Positions 7,896 through 16,558 of a stretch of DNA of 64,000 nucleotides are shown here, piece by piece. Both the position numbers and the translations under genes were made by a program. Origin of the DNA: Streptomyces griseicoloratus (GTDB lineage: Bacteria > Actinomycetota > Actinomycetes > Streptomycetales > Streptomycetaceae); NCBI RefSeq assembly GCF_014534645.1, contig NZ_JACVQF010000234.1:1-64000 (forward strand), written 5' to 3'. Under the pieces are notes generated by a model that searched no databases, was not told the DNA's origin, and was given only the letters and a program-made list of their open reading frames with translations. The first letter of the stretch is position 1. Every line of letters starts with the position of its first letter.

Positions 7896-7930
7896 GCGGA
7901 GCCCTTCGGAGATCATTCGAAGGGCTCCGC
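7896..7930 (+). terminator. Hairpin terminator after the phosphoribosyltransferase gene
   Basis: A perfect 13-bp inverted repeat (7896-7908 with 7918-7930, 9-base loop). It lacks a T-run, as is usual for Streptomyces terminators. It marks the end of core sequence and the start of the decayed island; it could also act on the leftward small ORF at 7960. Confidence 0.75.
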
Positions 7931-7959
7931 GCTGTTCGATGTGCTGGGGACGCCCTTGC

Positions 7960-8262
7960 TCAATCGGTGATCCGGTAGTAGTTCGCGGTCTTGCGGGTCG
8001 CCTCGCCGAGCTGCTGGGCCATCTCCGCAACGATCGCATCCGCCACATTGAGGGATGGCGCGCCGTCGACGTACACGTACCACGTGCTCGGAAGCTCCCA
8101 CGATGCCGAGACGGTGGTGTCGCCTGTGCGGAAAGAGTGATCGCCAACAGCATCGACGGCGTCGCACGCAAACGATCGGGGCTGGAGGACGGCTTCGAAT
8201 TCATTCCGCGGCAGGACAGGCCACTCGTCGCCACTGGCAGTGCTGATCGTGTATTCGGCCAC
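7960..8262 (-). CDS. Hypothetical protein, orphan in decayed island
   Basis: An open frame of 100 residues from a GTG at 8262. An upstream ATG at 8391 would add 43 residues that overlap the dnaA remnant in an unrelated frame, so I prefer the shorter form. It looks like a genuine soluble protein: [17 protein letters not shown], then [20 protein letters not shown] and [13 protein letters not shown]. It has lower G+C and less biased codons than its neighbours, suggesting recent acquisition. I do not recognise the family. Confidence 0.5.
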   Translation of the reverse strand: MAEYTISTASGDEWPVLPRNEFEAVLQPRSFACDAVDAVGDHSFRTGDTTVSASWELPSTWYVYVDGAPSLNVADAIVAEMAQQLGEATRKTANYYRITD

Positions 8263-8314
8263 AGCGAGATCATTCCAGGGGGCTGGGTCTGAACTCGTAC
8301 CGTCCCGCGCCGCG

Positions 8315-8484
8315 CGGTACGGGAGCTCGGAGGAGTTCACCAACGAGTTCATCAACTCCATCGGCGACGGCAAGGGTGACAGCTTCCGCAAGCCCTACCG
8401 TGAGATGGACACCCCGCTCGTTGACGACATCCACTTCCTGGCGGAGAAGAGTCGACGAAGGAACTGACGAACCGCATCAAGGAC
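8315..8484 (+). pseudogene. dnaA remnant (internal AAA+ fragment)
   Basis: Bases 8315-8449 encode [29 protein letters not shown] and [12 protein letters not shown]. This is the Streptomyces DnaA segment around Walker B (family form SSEEFTNEF ... LLVDDIQFLADK). There is no upstream Walker A part and the frame stops at 8467. Directly after, in another frame (8461-8481), ELTNRIK appears, the sequence near the extreme DnaA C-terminus. This suggests a copy with a large internal deletion plus frameshift. Several substitutions (R to P, I to T, Q to H) indicate it is not maintained. Confidence 0.8.
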
Positions 8485-9315
8485 GTCTTGCGCGAGATCG
8501 ATGCGTTCGCTGGGCGTGGATACCAGCAAGGAAGGCGGAGAACCGGCATCGCCACAGTGAAGGCCGCCTTATACCCATCTCTAGCGACATCTATGCGCCG
8601 CACGACCAACTTTTCCTGCCTAGCGGACTGAAGTTTTTTTGATCGCAGGACGTTTGCCTGCGCCAGCGTCCTACTCTTCAGAGCGTGCTGGAGGAGCTGG
8701 CCAGCGCGGGCCATCGACGTCAGTGACGGCAAGAGGGTCACTCGCGTCAGACGGTTCCTCTGCCCTCCTTCGCCCGCCTGTGCAGGGCTAGACGTCGGCT
8801 ACCTGCCGTTGCGCTCTTCCCCGCGCAGGTTCCCTGTGTCTGTTTCGGCCGCGTTCGTAAGGGGTGCCCTTGATCGTTCTTGGTATCCAAGGGCACCTGC
8901 TGTCAGTGCGGCGCGTCAGACTAGACCCGCGGCCGTCAGGGCCTCCGCCGGAAACGGCGGCGGCCCCCTGGTCCTACGCAGGAGGCCGCCAACACCGTCA
9001 GGAACATCAACCAAGGGAGGCCGAGATTCCCAGCAACAGGAAGTGTAGGCGCCAGGTCGGACATCGACCTACTTTGAAGATCACGCAGACGTCGCGGAAG
9101 CACGACCGAAAGCACGCCCACCTTGCGGAACGATCCGCCCGGCGACACTTCCGCCGGCTCCTGCATTCCGCTGGCGATGAGCTAATGCGCGTCGCCGTCA
9201 AGGCGAGCTTGAGCGGCATCGGAGTGCTTGCGCTGTACTGGTGGAACCACCACCAGTAAGCCGTGTCGAGGAGTGTGCTGGTCCAATCTGGCAGCGGCAC
9301 ACTCCTGGCTGCTTA
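8485..9315. other. Gene-poor decayed segment
   Basis: No frame in these 830 bases shows convincing Streptomyces codon bias. Short open stretches exist: one on the plus strand ends at 9259 with MRVAVKASLSGIGVLALY, and a small hydrophobic one lies on the minus strand at 8936-9060. Neither has a good ribosome site or family resemblance. The segment is clearly lower in G+C than its surroundings, has a T-run near 8632-8640 and a hairpin at 8863-8897, and fits degraded mobile DNA. Confidence 0.5.
8863..8897. repeat. Inverted repeat (terminator-like hairpin)
   Basis: A perfect 10-bp stem, GGTGCCCTTG (8863-8872) with CAAGGGCACC (8888-8897), around a 15-base loop. It lies in the gene-poor part of the island and may be a leftover terminator of a lost gene. 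Confidence 0.6.
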
Positions 9316-9754
9316 TCAGCAACCCAACTCCGGGCCGGCGTCCCTGAGCGCCGGTCGCAGATAGTCAGCGGCCTCGCCGACCAACTGCACGGCGGCCTCA
9401 AACCGGCCGTTGGATAGGAGGCAGTGAGCCACGGAGCGGAAGAGCGACCCGGTCACGGCCGTGTTGTCAGGCTGCTGAGCTGCGGACAATCCGCGGTCGG
9501 CCGCGATCCAGGCAAGGTCCGTCTCGCCGACTTTGGTCAACACCATGGCAGCGCCCTGGTAGGTCATCGCCAGCAGCTCGTATACGCGCTCGTGGTCCCC
9601 GCCTTGGTGGGCCCGGGCTCCGATGAGCGCGTCGGCCAGTACGAGGGGAAGGCGCCGGGTCGCGAAGCCGTACCGGGAGTCCTGGTACGCGCTGGGACAT
9701 GCCGCGTCGGCGGCGGTACCAAGCGACTCGCTCACCGATCGTCAGGTTCGTCAT
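9316..9754 (-). pseudogene. Broken XRE-type regulator
   Basis: Reading on the minus strand, MTNLTIGERVAWYRRRRGMS (from 9754) is the N-terminus of a familiar Streptomyces helix-turn-helix regulator. After about 22 residues the frame runs into AYQDSRYGFATRRLPLVLAD in another frame. The downstream part (to 9316) is the helical C-terminal sensor (ADALIGARAHQGGD, YQGAAMVLTKVGETDLAW). The DNA-binding helices and roughly 150 residues are missing, so an internal deletion near 9690-9720 has inactivated the gene. It lies just downstream of the serine recombinase, in the same direction. Confidence 0.7.
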
Positions 9755-9815
9755 CGTTCCTCGCATGGGAAGAGCCTCCCCCTGTCTCTTCACGCGACCG
9801 CGGAGCGAGTCTGAT

Positions 9816-11249
9816 TCAGTGCCAGACCGGTTCGATCAAGCTGGGATCGAACTTGCGACGCCCTCGGCCGGCCGGATGGATGAGCACAGCCGAGAGACTG
9901 TGCAACACGATCTCCTGTTGGCGCTCGATCGGTAGCCCGAAGAACTCCTCGACCGTCAGGTTCGTCGTCTGTCCCTTCGCCTCCGCCTGCTTCTGCTCCT
10001 TGTAGAAGCGGGCTCTCTCCAACTTCAACTCGTCCCGCGCCCGCTCTTTCGCTGGCAAGAGCTGCAAGAGCGTGGCCACGGTGATCTGCTTGGTCCGCTC
10101 GGCCTCGACCAGTTGGGCAATGTCCTGGGTGATCTGCTCCAACTCGTCTTCCTTCGGCCAGCGCTGGTCGATCGGTACACCCGTCACCGACGCCCGCGCG
10201 CGCTGCTCCTCCAACACGAGTTGAGCTATCAGCCGGTCGACGGGTTCTCCGGTACGACCGACCTTGCCACAGCCGCCGTTCACCACAGAGCACTGGTACG
10301 TGAACCTGGCGGCCTTTGACTCCGGTGTCCAACGCTGGTTGATCTGGCCTCGGATCTTGGTCTTGCACAGCCCGCAGCGGGCGATCCCGGACAGCAGGTA
10401 CTTACGGGCGAGTGACGTTCCGGGACGCTTCTGCTTCCGTTCTTCGACCGCTGCGCGCACGGCTTCCCACTCTTCGAGCGTATTGATCGGCTCCCACTCG
10501 CCGATGACCGGCTGGCCGTCCTCCCCGTAAAGGATCTCGCCGTGATAGGTCCGGTAGCCGACCAACCTGGGGTTGGTCAGGATGTGCTCGACGTGGTGGT
10601 GGGCCATGCGCTTGGTGCCCTCGCGGGGGTTGCCCAAGCCCTGTTCCTGCCACCTCGTGCGGATGGTGCCGATGCGGACGCCCGCCAGGATCTCGCGCTG
10701 TGCCTCGCGGATCGCCTTCGCCGCGTCCGGGTCGACCTTGGTCCGGTCGTCCTTCTGCCATCCGTAAGGCGCCGGCCCGCCGCTGTCCTTGCCCTGCTGG
10801 GCCAACTCCAGGTGTTTTCGCTTGATGCGGCGTGATGCGTCGTGCGAGGACTTGTTGGCGAAGGCGACCATGATGCGGGCCATGGTGCGTCCGTCCGGCG
10901 TCCCGATGGTGATGTCATTGGTGACGGTGGCGAACTCCAGCCGCGGGCGCTCGTCGTAGATCTCGATGAGGCGTTCCAGATCCCTCGGCTGCCGGGCGAG
11001 CCGGTCGAGGTCGTAGGCCACGATGCCGTCGATCAGGCCGGCGCGGAGGTCCTTCAGCATCAGCTCGAACTCGTCGCGCACGACGTTGCGCTTGAACGCG
11101 GACACGTCGTTGTCCTCATAGACCTTCACGGCCTGCCAAGAGCGCAGGTCCGCCAGGCGCTCGCAGTCCTGTTGCTGCCGGGCGACACCCAGAGCGTCGC
11201 CTTCGTCGTCCCGCGAGATACGGGTGTAGATCCCCACCCTGCGTGCCAA
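9816..11249 (-). CDS. Large serine recombinase (phage/ICE integrase type)
   Basis: A 477-residue recombinase. The N-terminal resolvase domain shows GIYTRISRDDEG with the nucleophile Ser near residue 12 and the DRLARQPRDLERLIE helix. The recombinase domain (about residues 155-290) includes GPAPYGWQKDD and HILTNPRLVGYRTYHGEIL. A zinc ribbon follows with C-G-L-C and C-S-V-V-N-G-G-C, then a coiled-coil C-terminal third (about 370-450). Such enzymes catalyse att-specific integration without a host factor. It is the only intact mobility gene in this island, and no xis-like partner is visible. Confidence 0.92.
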   Translation of the reverse strand: MARRVGIYTRISRDDEGDALGVARQQQDCERLADLRSWQAVKVYEDNDVSAFKRNVVRDEFELMLKDLRAGLIDGIVAYDLDRLARQPRDLERLIEIYDERPRLEFATVTNDITIGTPDGRTMARIMVAFANKSSHDASRRIKRKHLELAQQGKDSGGPAPYGWQKDDRTKVDPDAAKAIREAQREILAGVRIGTIRTRWQEQGLGNPREGTKRMAHHHVEHILTNPRLVGYRTYHGEILYGEDGQPVIGEWEPINTLEEWEAVRAAVEERKQKRPGTSLARKYLLSGIARCGLCKTKIRGQINQRWTPESKAARFTYQCSVVNGGCGKVGRTGEPVDRLIAQLVLEEQRARASVTGVPIDQRWPKEDELEQITQDIAQLVEAERTKQITVATLLQLLPAKERARDELKLERARFYKEQKQAEAKGQTTNLTVEEFFGLPIERQQEIVLHSLSAVLIHPAGRGRRKFDPSLIEPVWH

Positions 11250-11393
11250 GATCGGGCCTCCCCTGCCTCCGGAGCAGGGCTCAGGCTACTACCATCATCG
11301 AGTCAAGTCAGCTGCTCTGTCCAGCCGCCCGTCGTCAAGCGGTCCGGGCAGGTGCTCGACGCCTGACGCGCGGAGGTGGTCAGGAGACGACAG

Positions 11394-11432
11394 CAGGAGG
11401 CCCTCGGCGCGTGATGCGCCGAGGGCCTCCTG
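11394..11432. terminator. Perfect 17-bp hairpin terminator
   Basis: Arms 11394-11410 and 11416-11432 pair without mismatch around a 5-base loop. It ends 25 bp before the stop of the leftward Yip1-like gene and serves it as terminator. It also insulates the serine recombinase region. Confidence 0.88.
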
Positions 11433-11457
11433 TGTGACCGGGGCGGCCGGTCGCGGG

Positions 11458-12429
11458 CTAGAACGTGCCGAGCTTCACGATCGACAGCAGCGCGATCAGC
11501 TGGATCGCCGAGGCGCCCAGGGCCTTCGGCCAGGGCAGGTCGTGGGAGCGGCCGACCATCAGGGTGAGCAGGGCGCCGGCCGCGACCCAGGTGGCCCAGC
11601 CCAGGATCTGGACGAAGGGCGCGTCGCCGCCGAAGAACATCGCGACGACCAGACGCGGGGCGTCGGTGATGGACATGATCAGCATGGACAGGCCCACCGT
11701 GGGCTGCCAGGCCCCGTCGCCGCCGAGCTGGCGGGCCAGGGTGTGGGTGACCACGCCCAGGATGAAGGCGCTCAGCACCATCGCGACGGCCGTCGTCAGG
11801 ACGATCGGGACCGCGTTCGAGAGCGTCGCGTTGATCGCGTCCTCGCGGGCGCCGTCGAAGCCGAAGACCGCGAGCAGGCCGTAGAGGAACGTGACGATGA
11901 GGGCGGGGCCCCACATCGTGTAGTCCCGCATCTGGAGGAAGGTCCGGTCGGGGGCGGTGACGATGCCCTTCAGCAGGTCCTTCCAGTGCAGGCGCGGGCC
12001 GATGGGGCCGGGCGGCGGGGCCGAGCCCGCGCGGTAGGTGTCGCCCTGGTTGTAGGGGTCCTCGCCGATCGAGAACGCCTGGGTGTGGCCCGGGTTGTTG
12101 GCCGCGTACGGGTCGTGCGGACGGCCGTGCGGGTCGTGCGGACCGCCCTGGGGGTAGCCGCCGTCACCGAAGTACTCCGGCTCGCCGTGACCACCGCCGT
12201 GACCACCGCCGTGACCACCGGCGTGACCGCCGCCGTAGCCGCCGTTCGCCTGCGGCCACGGGGAGCCGCCGGGGCCGCCGCCCGCGTACGGCTGCTGCGG
12301 GTACGGCTGCGGCGCCGCGGGCCCGCCGTACGACGGTCCCTGCGGCGTCTGCTGTCCGTACGGAGGGTGTTGCGGTCGCGCGTGAGGAGCGCCGTTGTCC
12401 CGGCCGCGTCCGATCCTGAATCCAGCCAC
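11458..12429 (-). CDS. Yip1-domain membrane protein
   Basis: A 323-residue protein from a GTG at 12429 with GAAGG just upstream (MAGFRIGRGRDN form). The N-terminal 150 residues are low-complexity and rich in Gly, Pro, His and Tyr, including a GGHGGGH run. The C-terminal 170 residues hold five or six hydrophobic segments with the Yip1 pattern (W-K-D-L-L-K-G-I then ALIVTFLYGLLAVFGF). Bacterial Yip1 proteins are polytopic and poorly understood; a role in membrane organisation is only presumed. It is followed by its own terminator. Confidence 0.8.
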   Translation of the reverse strand: MAGFRIGRGRDNGAPHARPQHPPYGQQTPQGPSYGGPAAPQPYPQQPYAGGGPGGSPWPQANGGYGGGHAGGHGGGHGGGHGEPEYFGDGGYPQGGPHDPHGRPHDPYAANNPGHTQAFSIGEDPYNQGDTYRAGSAPPPGPIGPRLHWKDLLKGIVTAPDRTFLQMRDYTMWGPALIVTFLYGLLAVFGFDGAREDAINATLSNAVPIVLTTAVAMVLSAFILGVVTHTLARQLGGDGAWQPTVGLSMLIMSITDAPRLVVAMFFGGDAPFVQILGWATWVAAGALLTLMVGRSHDLPWPKALGASAIQLIALLSIVKLGTF

Positions 12430-12570
12430 GCCTTCGAACGTACCTGGTCCCGGAGAGTGACGTGCGGGGGCCGGGGGGATGGGCCCGGCTTTGCGGCCGA
12501 GCTGTGACATCCCTTACGGATGTTCCCGGAGGCCCGGTCCGGTCCGTGCCCGGGATCTGCCTGATTCCCC

Positions 12571-13866
12571 CTAGGGGGCGAGGAATTCCGCCGTCGAGAA
12601 GGTGACCGCCGCCTCGGCCGCCACCAGGCCGCGGGCCGTCCCGCGGTGCACGCCGACGGTGTCCTTCGTCTCGCCCTGGTACGTGCGTACCGCGAGGTCC
12701 GCCCGTCCGTCCCCGTCGAAGTCGCCGGTGGCCAGGACGCGCGTCGTGCCGGGGGCGTCCGGAGCGAGGGTCACGGCTGCGTCGGTCACGGGTCCCGTGG
12801 CACCGCCGGGCAGGACGCGCAGCCCGGAGCCGCTGGAGACCAGCTCGCTCAGGCCGTCTCCGTCGAAGTCGGCGGCGTCGAGCATCGAACCGGGGGCGTC
12901 GAGGGTGCCCCGGGTGGCGTCGGGGAGGTCGTAGCGCAGGGCGGTGCCGTGCGCCGAGCCGACGGCCGCGTCCAGGGCCTCGCCCCTGCCGAAGGCGCCC
13001 AGGGCGACATCGGTGCCGGAGGGGAGGGTGGTGCCGGTGCGGGTGGGGCCGGAGGGGCCGCCGAGGACGACGGCGGCGGTGGCGGTGCCCGTCGAGGTAC
13101 GGACGACCAGGTCGTCGTAGCCGTCGCGGTTCACGTCGGCGGACGGACCCGTGGGGACCTCGCCCGGCGAGGCGATGGGGGCGCTCGCCGCGCGCGGGGA
13201 GCCCTTGCGGCTGAACGGGCCGCGCAGATGGCTGAGGTGCCCGGCGGAGGCGTGCAGCACCAGGTCCTCGGCGCCGTCCCCGTCGAAGTCGCCGCACACC
13301 GGCCGGTCCGGCCAGTCGTTGCCGAACCGGGCCCGCTCGGGGACGGTCAGCTGGACGGCGCGGCCGGTCAGGCCGTCCGGGGACCCGAAGAGGAGCTGGA
13401 GGGGCACCGGGGGCCGGCCCTGGCCGTCGTAGGGCGGGTCGGTGGTGACCACCAGGTCGGTGAAGCCGTCCCCGTCGAGGTCGCAGCTCGCCTCCGCGTC
13501 GAAGACGGCCGGCAACTGCCCCTGGGTACGGGCCGCGTACTTCCCCGGGGTGATCAACTGCCGGGCACCCGGGACCAGTCCGCGGGACGAGCCGTAGACG
13601 ATGCCGAGGCCGGCGTCGTCGGCGTGGCTCTGCTCCTTGACGAGGTCGTTCAGGACGAGGTCGCGGTGGCCGTCGCCGTTGAAGTCGTCGGGAGTGCGGC
13701 TGCCCTTGCCGTGCGGGACGGGCAGGAGGGCGGGGGCCTGTGCCGCGTGCACGGGGGTGTGGTCGCCCTCCTCGGTGTCCTTGGCGTGCGACGAGGCGTG
13801 GCCGCAGGCGGCGAGGAGCAGCAGGCAGCCGATCACCGCCGTGCTCCCCAGAGTGCTTCTCCGCAT
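12571..13866 (-). CDS. FG-GAP/VCBS-repeat lipoprotein
   Basis: 431 residues. ATG 13866 was chosen for the GAAGG ribosome site 7 bp upstream; another ATG lies at 13884. The signal peptide ends in the lipobox LLAAC, so the mature protein is membrane-anchored outside the cell. About six FG-GAP repeats carry calcium loops: DFNGDGHRDLV, DLDGDGFTDLV, DFDGDGAEDLV, DVNRDGYDDLV, DFDGDGLSELV, DFDGDGRADLA. They should build a seven-bladed integrin-like propeller. The ligand is unknown. Confidence 0.88.
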   Translation of the reverse strand: MRRSTLGSTAVIGCLLLLAACGHASSHAKDTEEGDHTPVHAAQAPALLPVPHGKGSRTPDDFNGDGHRDLVLNDLVKEQSHADDAGLGIVYGSSRGLVPGARQLITPGKYAARTQGQLPAVFDAEASCDLDGDGFTDLVVTTDPPYDGQGRPPVPLQLLFGSPDGLTGRAVQLTVPERARFGNDWPDRPVCGDFDGDGAEDLVLHASAGHLSHLRGPFSRKGSPRAASAPIASPGEVPTGPSADVNRDGYDDLVVRTSTGTATAAVVLGGPSGPTRTGTTLPSGTDVALGAFGRGEALDAAVGSAHGTALRYDLPDATRGTLDAPGSMLDAADFDGDGLSELVSSGSGLRVLPGGATGPVTDAAVTLAPDAPGTTRVLATGDFDGDGRADLAVRTYQGETKDTVGVHRGTARGLVAAEAAVTFSTAEFLAP

Positions 13867-13960
13867 GGGCACCTTCTTCCGCATCCAGCTCATTCGCATT
13901 ACCTGCATCACCGGCAACGCCCCGAGGCCCCGGCAATGATGCACGTGTTCGAGATACGGC

Positions 13961-13995
13961 GACACCCCCAGGTCCGGTGTGAACCTGGGGGTGTC
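13961..13995 (-). terminator. Terminator after the Fe-S oxidoreductase gene
   Basis: Perfect 13-bp arms (13961-13973 and 13983-13995) with a 9-base loop, located 23 bp beyond the stop of the leftward Fe-S protein gene and about 95 bp before the lipoprotein start. Confidence 0.85.
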
Positions 13996-14017
13996 CGACG
14001 CGGTGTCGCGGTCCGGT

Positions 14018-16300
14018 CTACTTCACCGGCTCGGGCTCCGGCTCGCTCGCCGTCTCCGTCTCGCCGGCCGGGTCGACCGGCGTCTTGACGGATTCCAGCA
14101 GGAGCTGGGCGACGTCGACGACCTGGATGGACTCCTTGGCCTTGCCGTCGTTCTTCTTGCCGTTGACCGAGTCGGTCAGCATGACGAGGCAGAAGGGGCA
14201 GGCGGTGGAGACGATGTCCGGGTTGACGGACAGGGCCTCGTCGACGCGCTCGTTGTTGATGCGCTTGCCGATCCGCTCCTCCATCCACATCCGTGCACCG
14301 CCGGCGCCGCAGCAGAAGCCGCGCTCCTTGTGGCGGTGCATCTCCTCGTTGCGGACGCCCGGGACGGCGGCGATGATCTCGCGCGGCGGCGTGTAGATCT
14401 TGTTGTGGCGGCCCAGGTAGCAGGGGTCGTGGTAGGTGATGATGCCCTCGACCGGGGTCACCGGGATCAGCTTGCCCTCGTCGACGAGGTGCTGGAGCAG
14501 CTGGGTGTGGTGGATGACCTCGTAGTCGCCGCCGAGCTGCGGGTACTCGTTGCCGAGGGTGTTGAGGCAGTGCGGGCAGGTCGCGACGATCTTCTTCGCC
14601 GACTTGGGCTTCTTCGACTCCTCGGTGACCTTGCCGTCGTCGTCCATCTCCTCGCCGAAGGCGGCGTTGAGGGACATGACGTTCTCCATGCCGAGCTCCT
14701 GGAACAGGGGCTCGTTGCCGAGGCGGCGGGCGGAGTCACCGGTGCACTTCTCGTCCCCGCCCATGATCGCGAACTTCACGCCCGCCATGTGCAGCAGCTC
14801 GGCGAAGGCCTTCGTCGTCTTCTTGGCGCGGTCCTCCAGGGCGCCGGCGCAGCCGACCCAGTAGAGGTACTCGACCTCGGTCAGGTCCTCGATGTCCTTG
14901 CCGACGACCGGGACCTCGAAGTCGACCTCCTTGGTCCACTCCAGGCGCTGCTTCTTCGCCAGGCCCCAGGGGTTGCCCTTCTTCTCCAGGTTCTTGAGCA
15001 TCGTGCCCGCCTCCGAGGGGAAGCTGGACTCGATCATGACCTGGTAGCGGCGCATGTCCACGATGTGGTCGACGTGCTCGATGTCGACCGGGCACTGCTC
15101 GACGCAGGCGCCGCAGGTGGTGCAGGACCACAGGACGTCCGGGTCGATGACGCCGTTCTCCTCGACCGTGCCGATCAGCGGCCGCTCGGCCTCCGCCAGC
15201 GCCGCCGCGGGGACACCGGCCAGCTGCTCCTCGGACGCCTTCTCCTCGCCCTCCATGGTCTTGCCGCCGCCGGCCAGCAGGTAGGGGGCCTTGGCGTGCG
15301 CGTGGTCGCGCAGGGACATGATGAGGAGCTTGGGGGAGAGGGGCTTGCCGGTGTTCCATGCCGGGCACTGCGACTGGCAGCGGCCGCACTCGGTGCAGGT
15401 GGAGAAGTCCAGCAGGCCCTTCCAGGAGAACTGCTCGACCTGGGAGACGCCGAAGACGTCGTCCTCGCCGGGGTCGGTGAAGTCGATCGGCTTGCCGCCC
15501 GACGTCATCGGCTGCAGCGCGCCGAGCGCGGTCTCGCCGGTGGCGTTGCGCTTGAACCAGATGTTCGGGAACGCCAGGAAGCGGTGCCAGGCCACACCCA
15601 TGTTGGTGTTCAGGCTGACCGTGATCATCCAGATCATGGTCGTGCCCAGCTTGATCATGGCGAAGAGGTAGACCAGGTTCTGCAGCGCCGCCACGCTCAG
15701 GCCCTTGAAGGCCAGGACCAGCGGGTACGAGGCGAAGTACGCGGCCTCGTAGTGGTCCACGTGGTGCAGGGCACCCTCCAGGCCGCGCAGGACGTAGATG
15801 GCGAGGCCGATGGTGAGGATGACGTACTCGACGAAGTACGCCTGGCCCATCTTCGAGCCAGCGAACCGCGACTTGCGGCCCGGCCGCGAGGGCAGGCTCA
15901 GCAGGCGGATGACCATCAGGGCGAGGATGCCGAGGGTCGTCATCGCGCTGATGAACTCGATGTACAGCTCGTACGGCAGGAAGCCCCCGAGGACGGGGAG
16001 CGTCCAGTCGGCCTGGAAGAGCTGGCCGTACGCGGTGATGATCGTCGGCGGCAGCGTCAGGAAGCCGATCGCCACGAACCAGTGGGCGATGCCGACGATG
16101 CCCCACCGGTTCATGCGGGTGTGGCCGAGGAACTCCCTCACCAGGGTCACACTGCGCTGGTAGGGGTTGTCGGTCCGGGTGCCGGCGGGTACGGGCTGGC
16201 CCAGTTTGAAGTACCGGACGAACTGACCGATGGCGCGCGCGAGCAGCGCCACGCCGACCACGGTCAGCACCAGCGACACGATGATCGCGGCGAGTTGCAT
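14018..16300 (-). CDS. Membrane-bound heterodisulfide-reductase-like Fe-S oxidoreductase
   Basis: 760 residues. About residues 1-240 form a multi-span membrane domain of nitrate-reductase-gamma type (IAHWFVAIGFLTLPP and others). Two 4Fe-4S clusters follow: CTECGRCQSQCP near 303 with a second Cys group, and CTTCGACVEQCP near 393. Two cysteine-rich CCG domains come next (CPHCLNTLGNEYP, HDPCYLGRHN, FCCGAGGARMW, CPFCLVMLTD). Such proteins pass electrons from acyl-CoA dehydrogenase/ETF-type donors to menaquinone in actinobacteria; the donor here is inferred. The C-terminus is acidic (EPEPEPVK). A palindromic operator candidate lies 60 bp upstream. Confidence 0.9.
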   Translation of the reverse strand: MQLAAIIVSLVLTVVGVALLARAIGQFVRYFKLGQPVPAGTRTDNPYQRSVTLVREFLGHTRMNRWGIVGIAHWFVAIGFLTLPPTIITAYGQLFQADWTLPVLGGFLPYELYIEFISAMTTLGILALMVIRLLSLPSRPGRKSRFAGSKMGQAYFVEYVILTIGLAIYVLRGLEGALHHVDHYEAAYFASYPLVLAFKGLSVAALQNLVYLFAMIKLGTTMIWMITVSLNTNMGVAWHRFLAFPNIWFKRNATGETALGALQPMTSGGKPIDFTDPGEDDVFGVSQVEQFSWKGLLDFSTCTECGRCQSQCPAWNTGKPLSPKLLIMSLRDHAHAKAPYLLAGGGKTMEGEEKASEEQLAGVPAAALAEAERPLIGTVEENGVIDPDVLWSCTTCGACVEQCPVDIEHVDHIVDMRRYQVMIESSFPSEAGTMLKNLEKKGNPWGLAKKQRLEWTKEVDFEVPVVGKDIEDLTEVEYLYWVGCAGALEDRAKKTTKAFAELLHMAGVKFAIMGGDEKCTGDSARRLGNEPLFQELGMENVMSLNAAFGEEMDDDGKVTEESKKPKSAKKIVATCPHCLNTLGNEYPQLGGDYEVIHHTQLLQHLVDEGKLIPVTPVEGIITYHDPCYLGRHNKIYTPPREIIAAVPGVRNEEMHRHKERGFCCGAGGARMWMEERIGKRINNERVDEALSVNPDIVSTACPFCLVMLTDSVNGKKNDGKAKESIQVVDVAQLLLESVKTPVDPAGETETASEPEPEPVK

Positions 16301-16356
16301 GAGGGCTCCTCGGGCCTGCGAGGCAATTCCGCAGCGGTTCTGCTGAGGGGATGTCG

Positions 16357-16376
16357 AAATTACTAAGCGGTAACTT
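16357..16376. promoter_or_regulatory. Palindromic operator candidate TTAC-N6-GTAA
   Basis: TTACTAAGCGGTAA at 16360-16373, with imperfect extension to 20 bp (arms AAATTAC and GTAACTT). It lies in the divergent gap between the Fe-S oxidoreductase and the MraY-like gene, in an A/T-rich patch that stands out. Its form resembles operators of TetR-family regulators of fatty-acid oxidation genes; that link is inferred. Confidence 0.5.
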
Positions 16377-16544
16377 ACCCAGTCCGTCTGAGACTACCCG
16401 CATCTTCTGCCGCACTGTAGCCAGGAGTGCGGTGATCTGCGTCGCTGAGGCAACCCTGACCGGCTGGGCGAGGTCGTGAGCCGCCGCCACGCCGGTCCGG
16501 ACAGGCCATTCATCGCAAATCGTGATATTCGGCTTGGTTCCGCT

Positions 16545-16558
16545 TAGTTTAGGGCCCG
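16545..16558 (+). promoter_or_regulatory. Extended -10 element for a leaderless transcript
   Basis: TAGTTT at 16545-16550 is followed after exactly 7 bases by the GTG start codon at 16558. This is the standard spacing between a -10 box and the transcription start, so the mRNA would begin at the start codon. No ribosome site precedes the GTG. Confidence 0.55.

Larger units (their letters stand above)
7931..11390. mobile_element. Decayed integrative island carrying a serine recombinase
   Basis: Between two chromosomal terminator hairpins (7896-7930 and 11394-11432) lies DNA with lower G+C, an orphan ORF, a dnaA fragment, a broken regulator and a large serine recombinase placed at the right edge, as is usual for integrase genes next to an attachment site. 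Boundaries are approximate: I did not find a convincing direct-repeat att pair by eye. Confidence 0.6.

Noticed and set aside
8936-9166. Small hydrophobic minus-strand ORF in the decayed island
   Set aside because: It contains one membrane-like stretch (LPWLMFLTVLAASCVG) but has no ribosome site, ends in Arg-rich filler, and overlaps equally weak frames on the other strand.
12164-13936. 590-codon minus-strand frame over the FG-GAP lipoprotein gene
   Set aside because: It is the out-of-frame shadow of the lipoprotein gene, which has a signal peptide and calcium-loop repeats in the correct frame.
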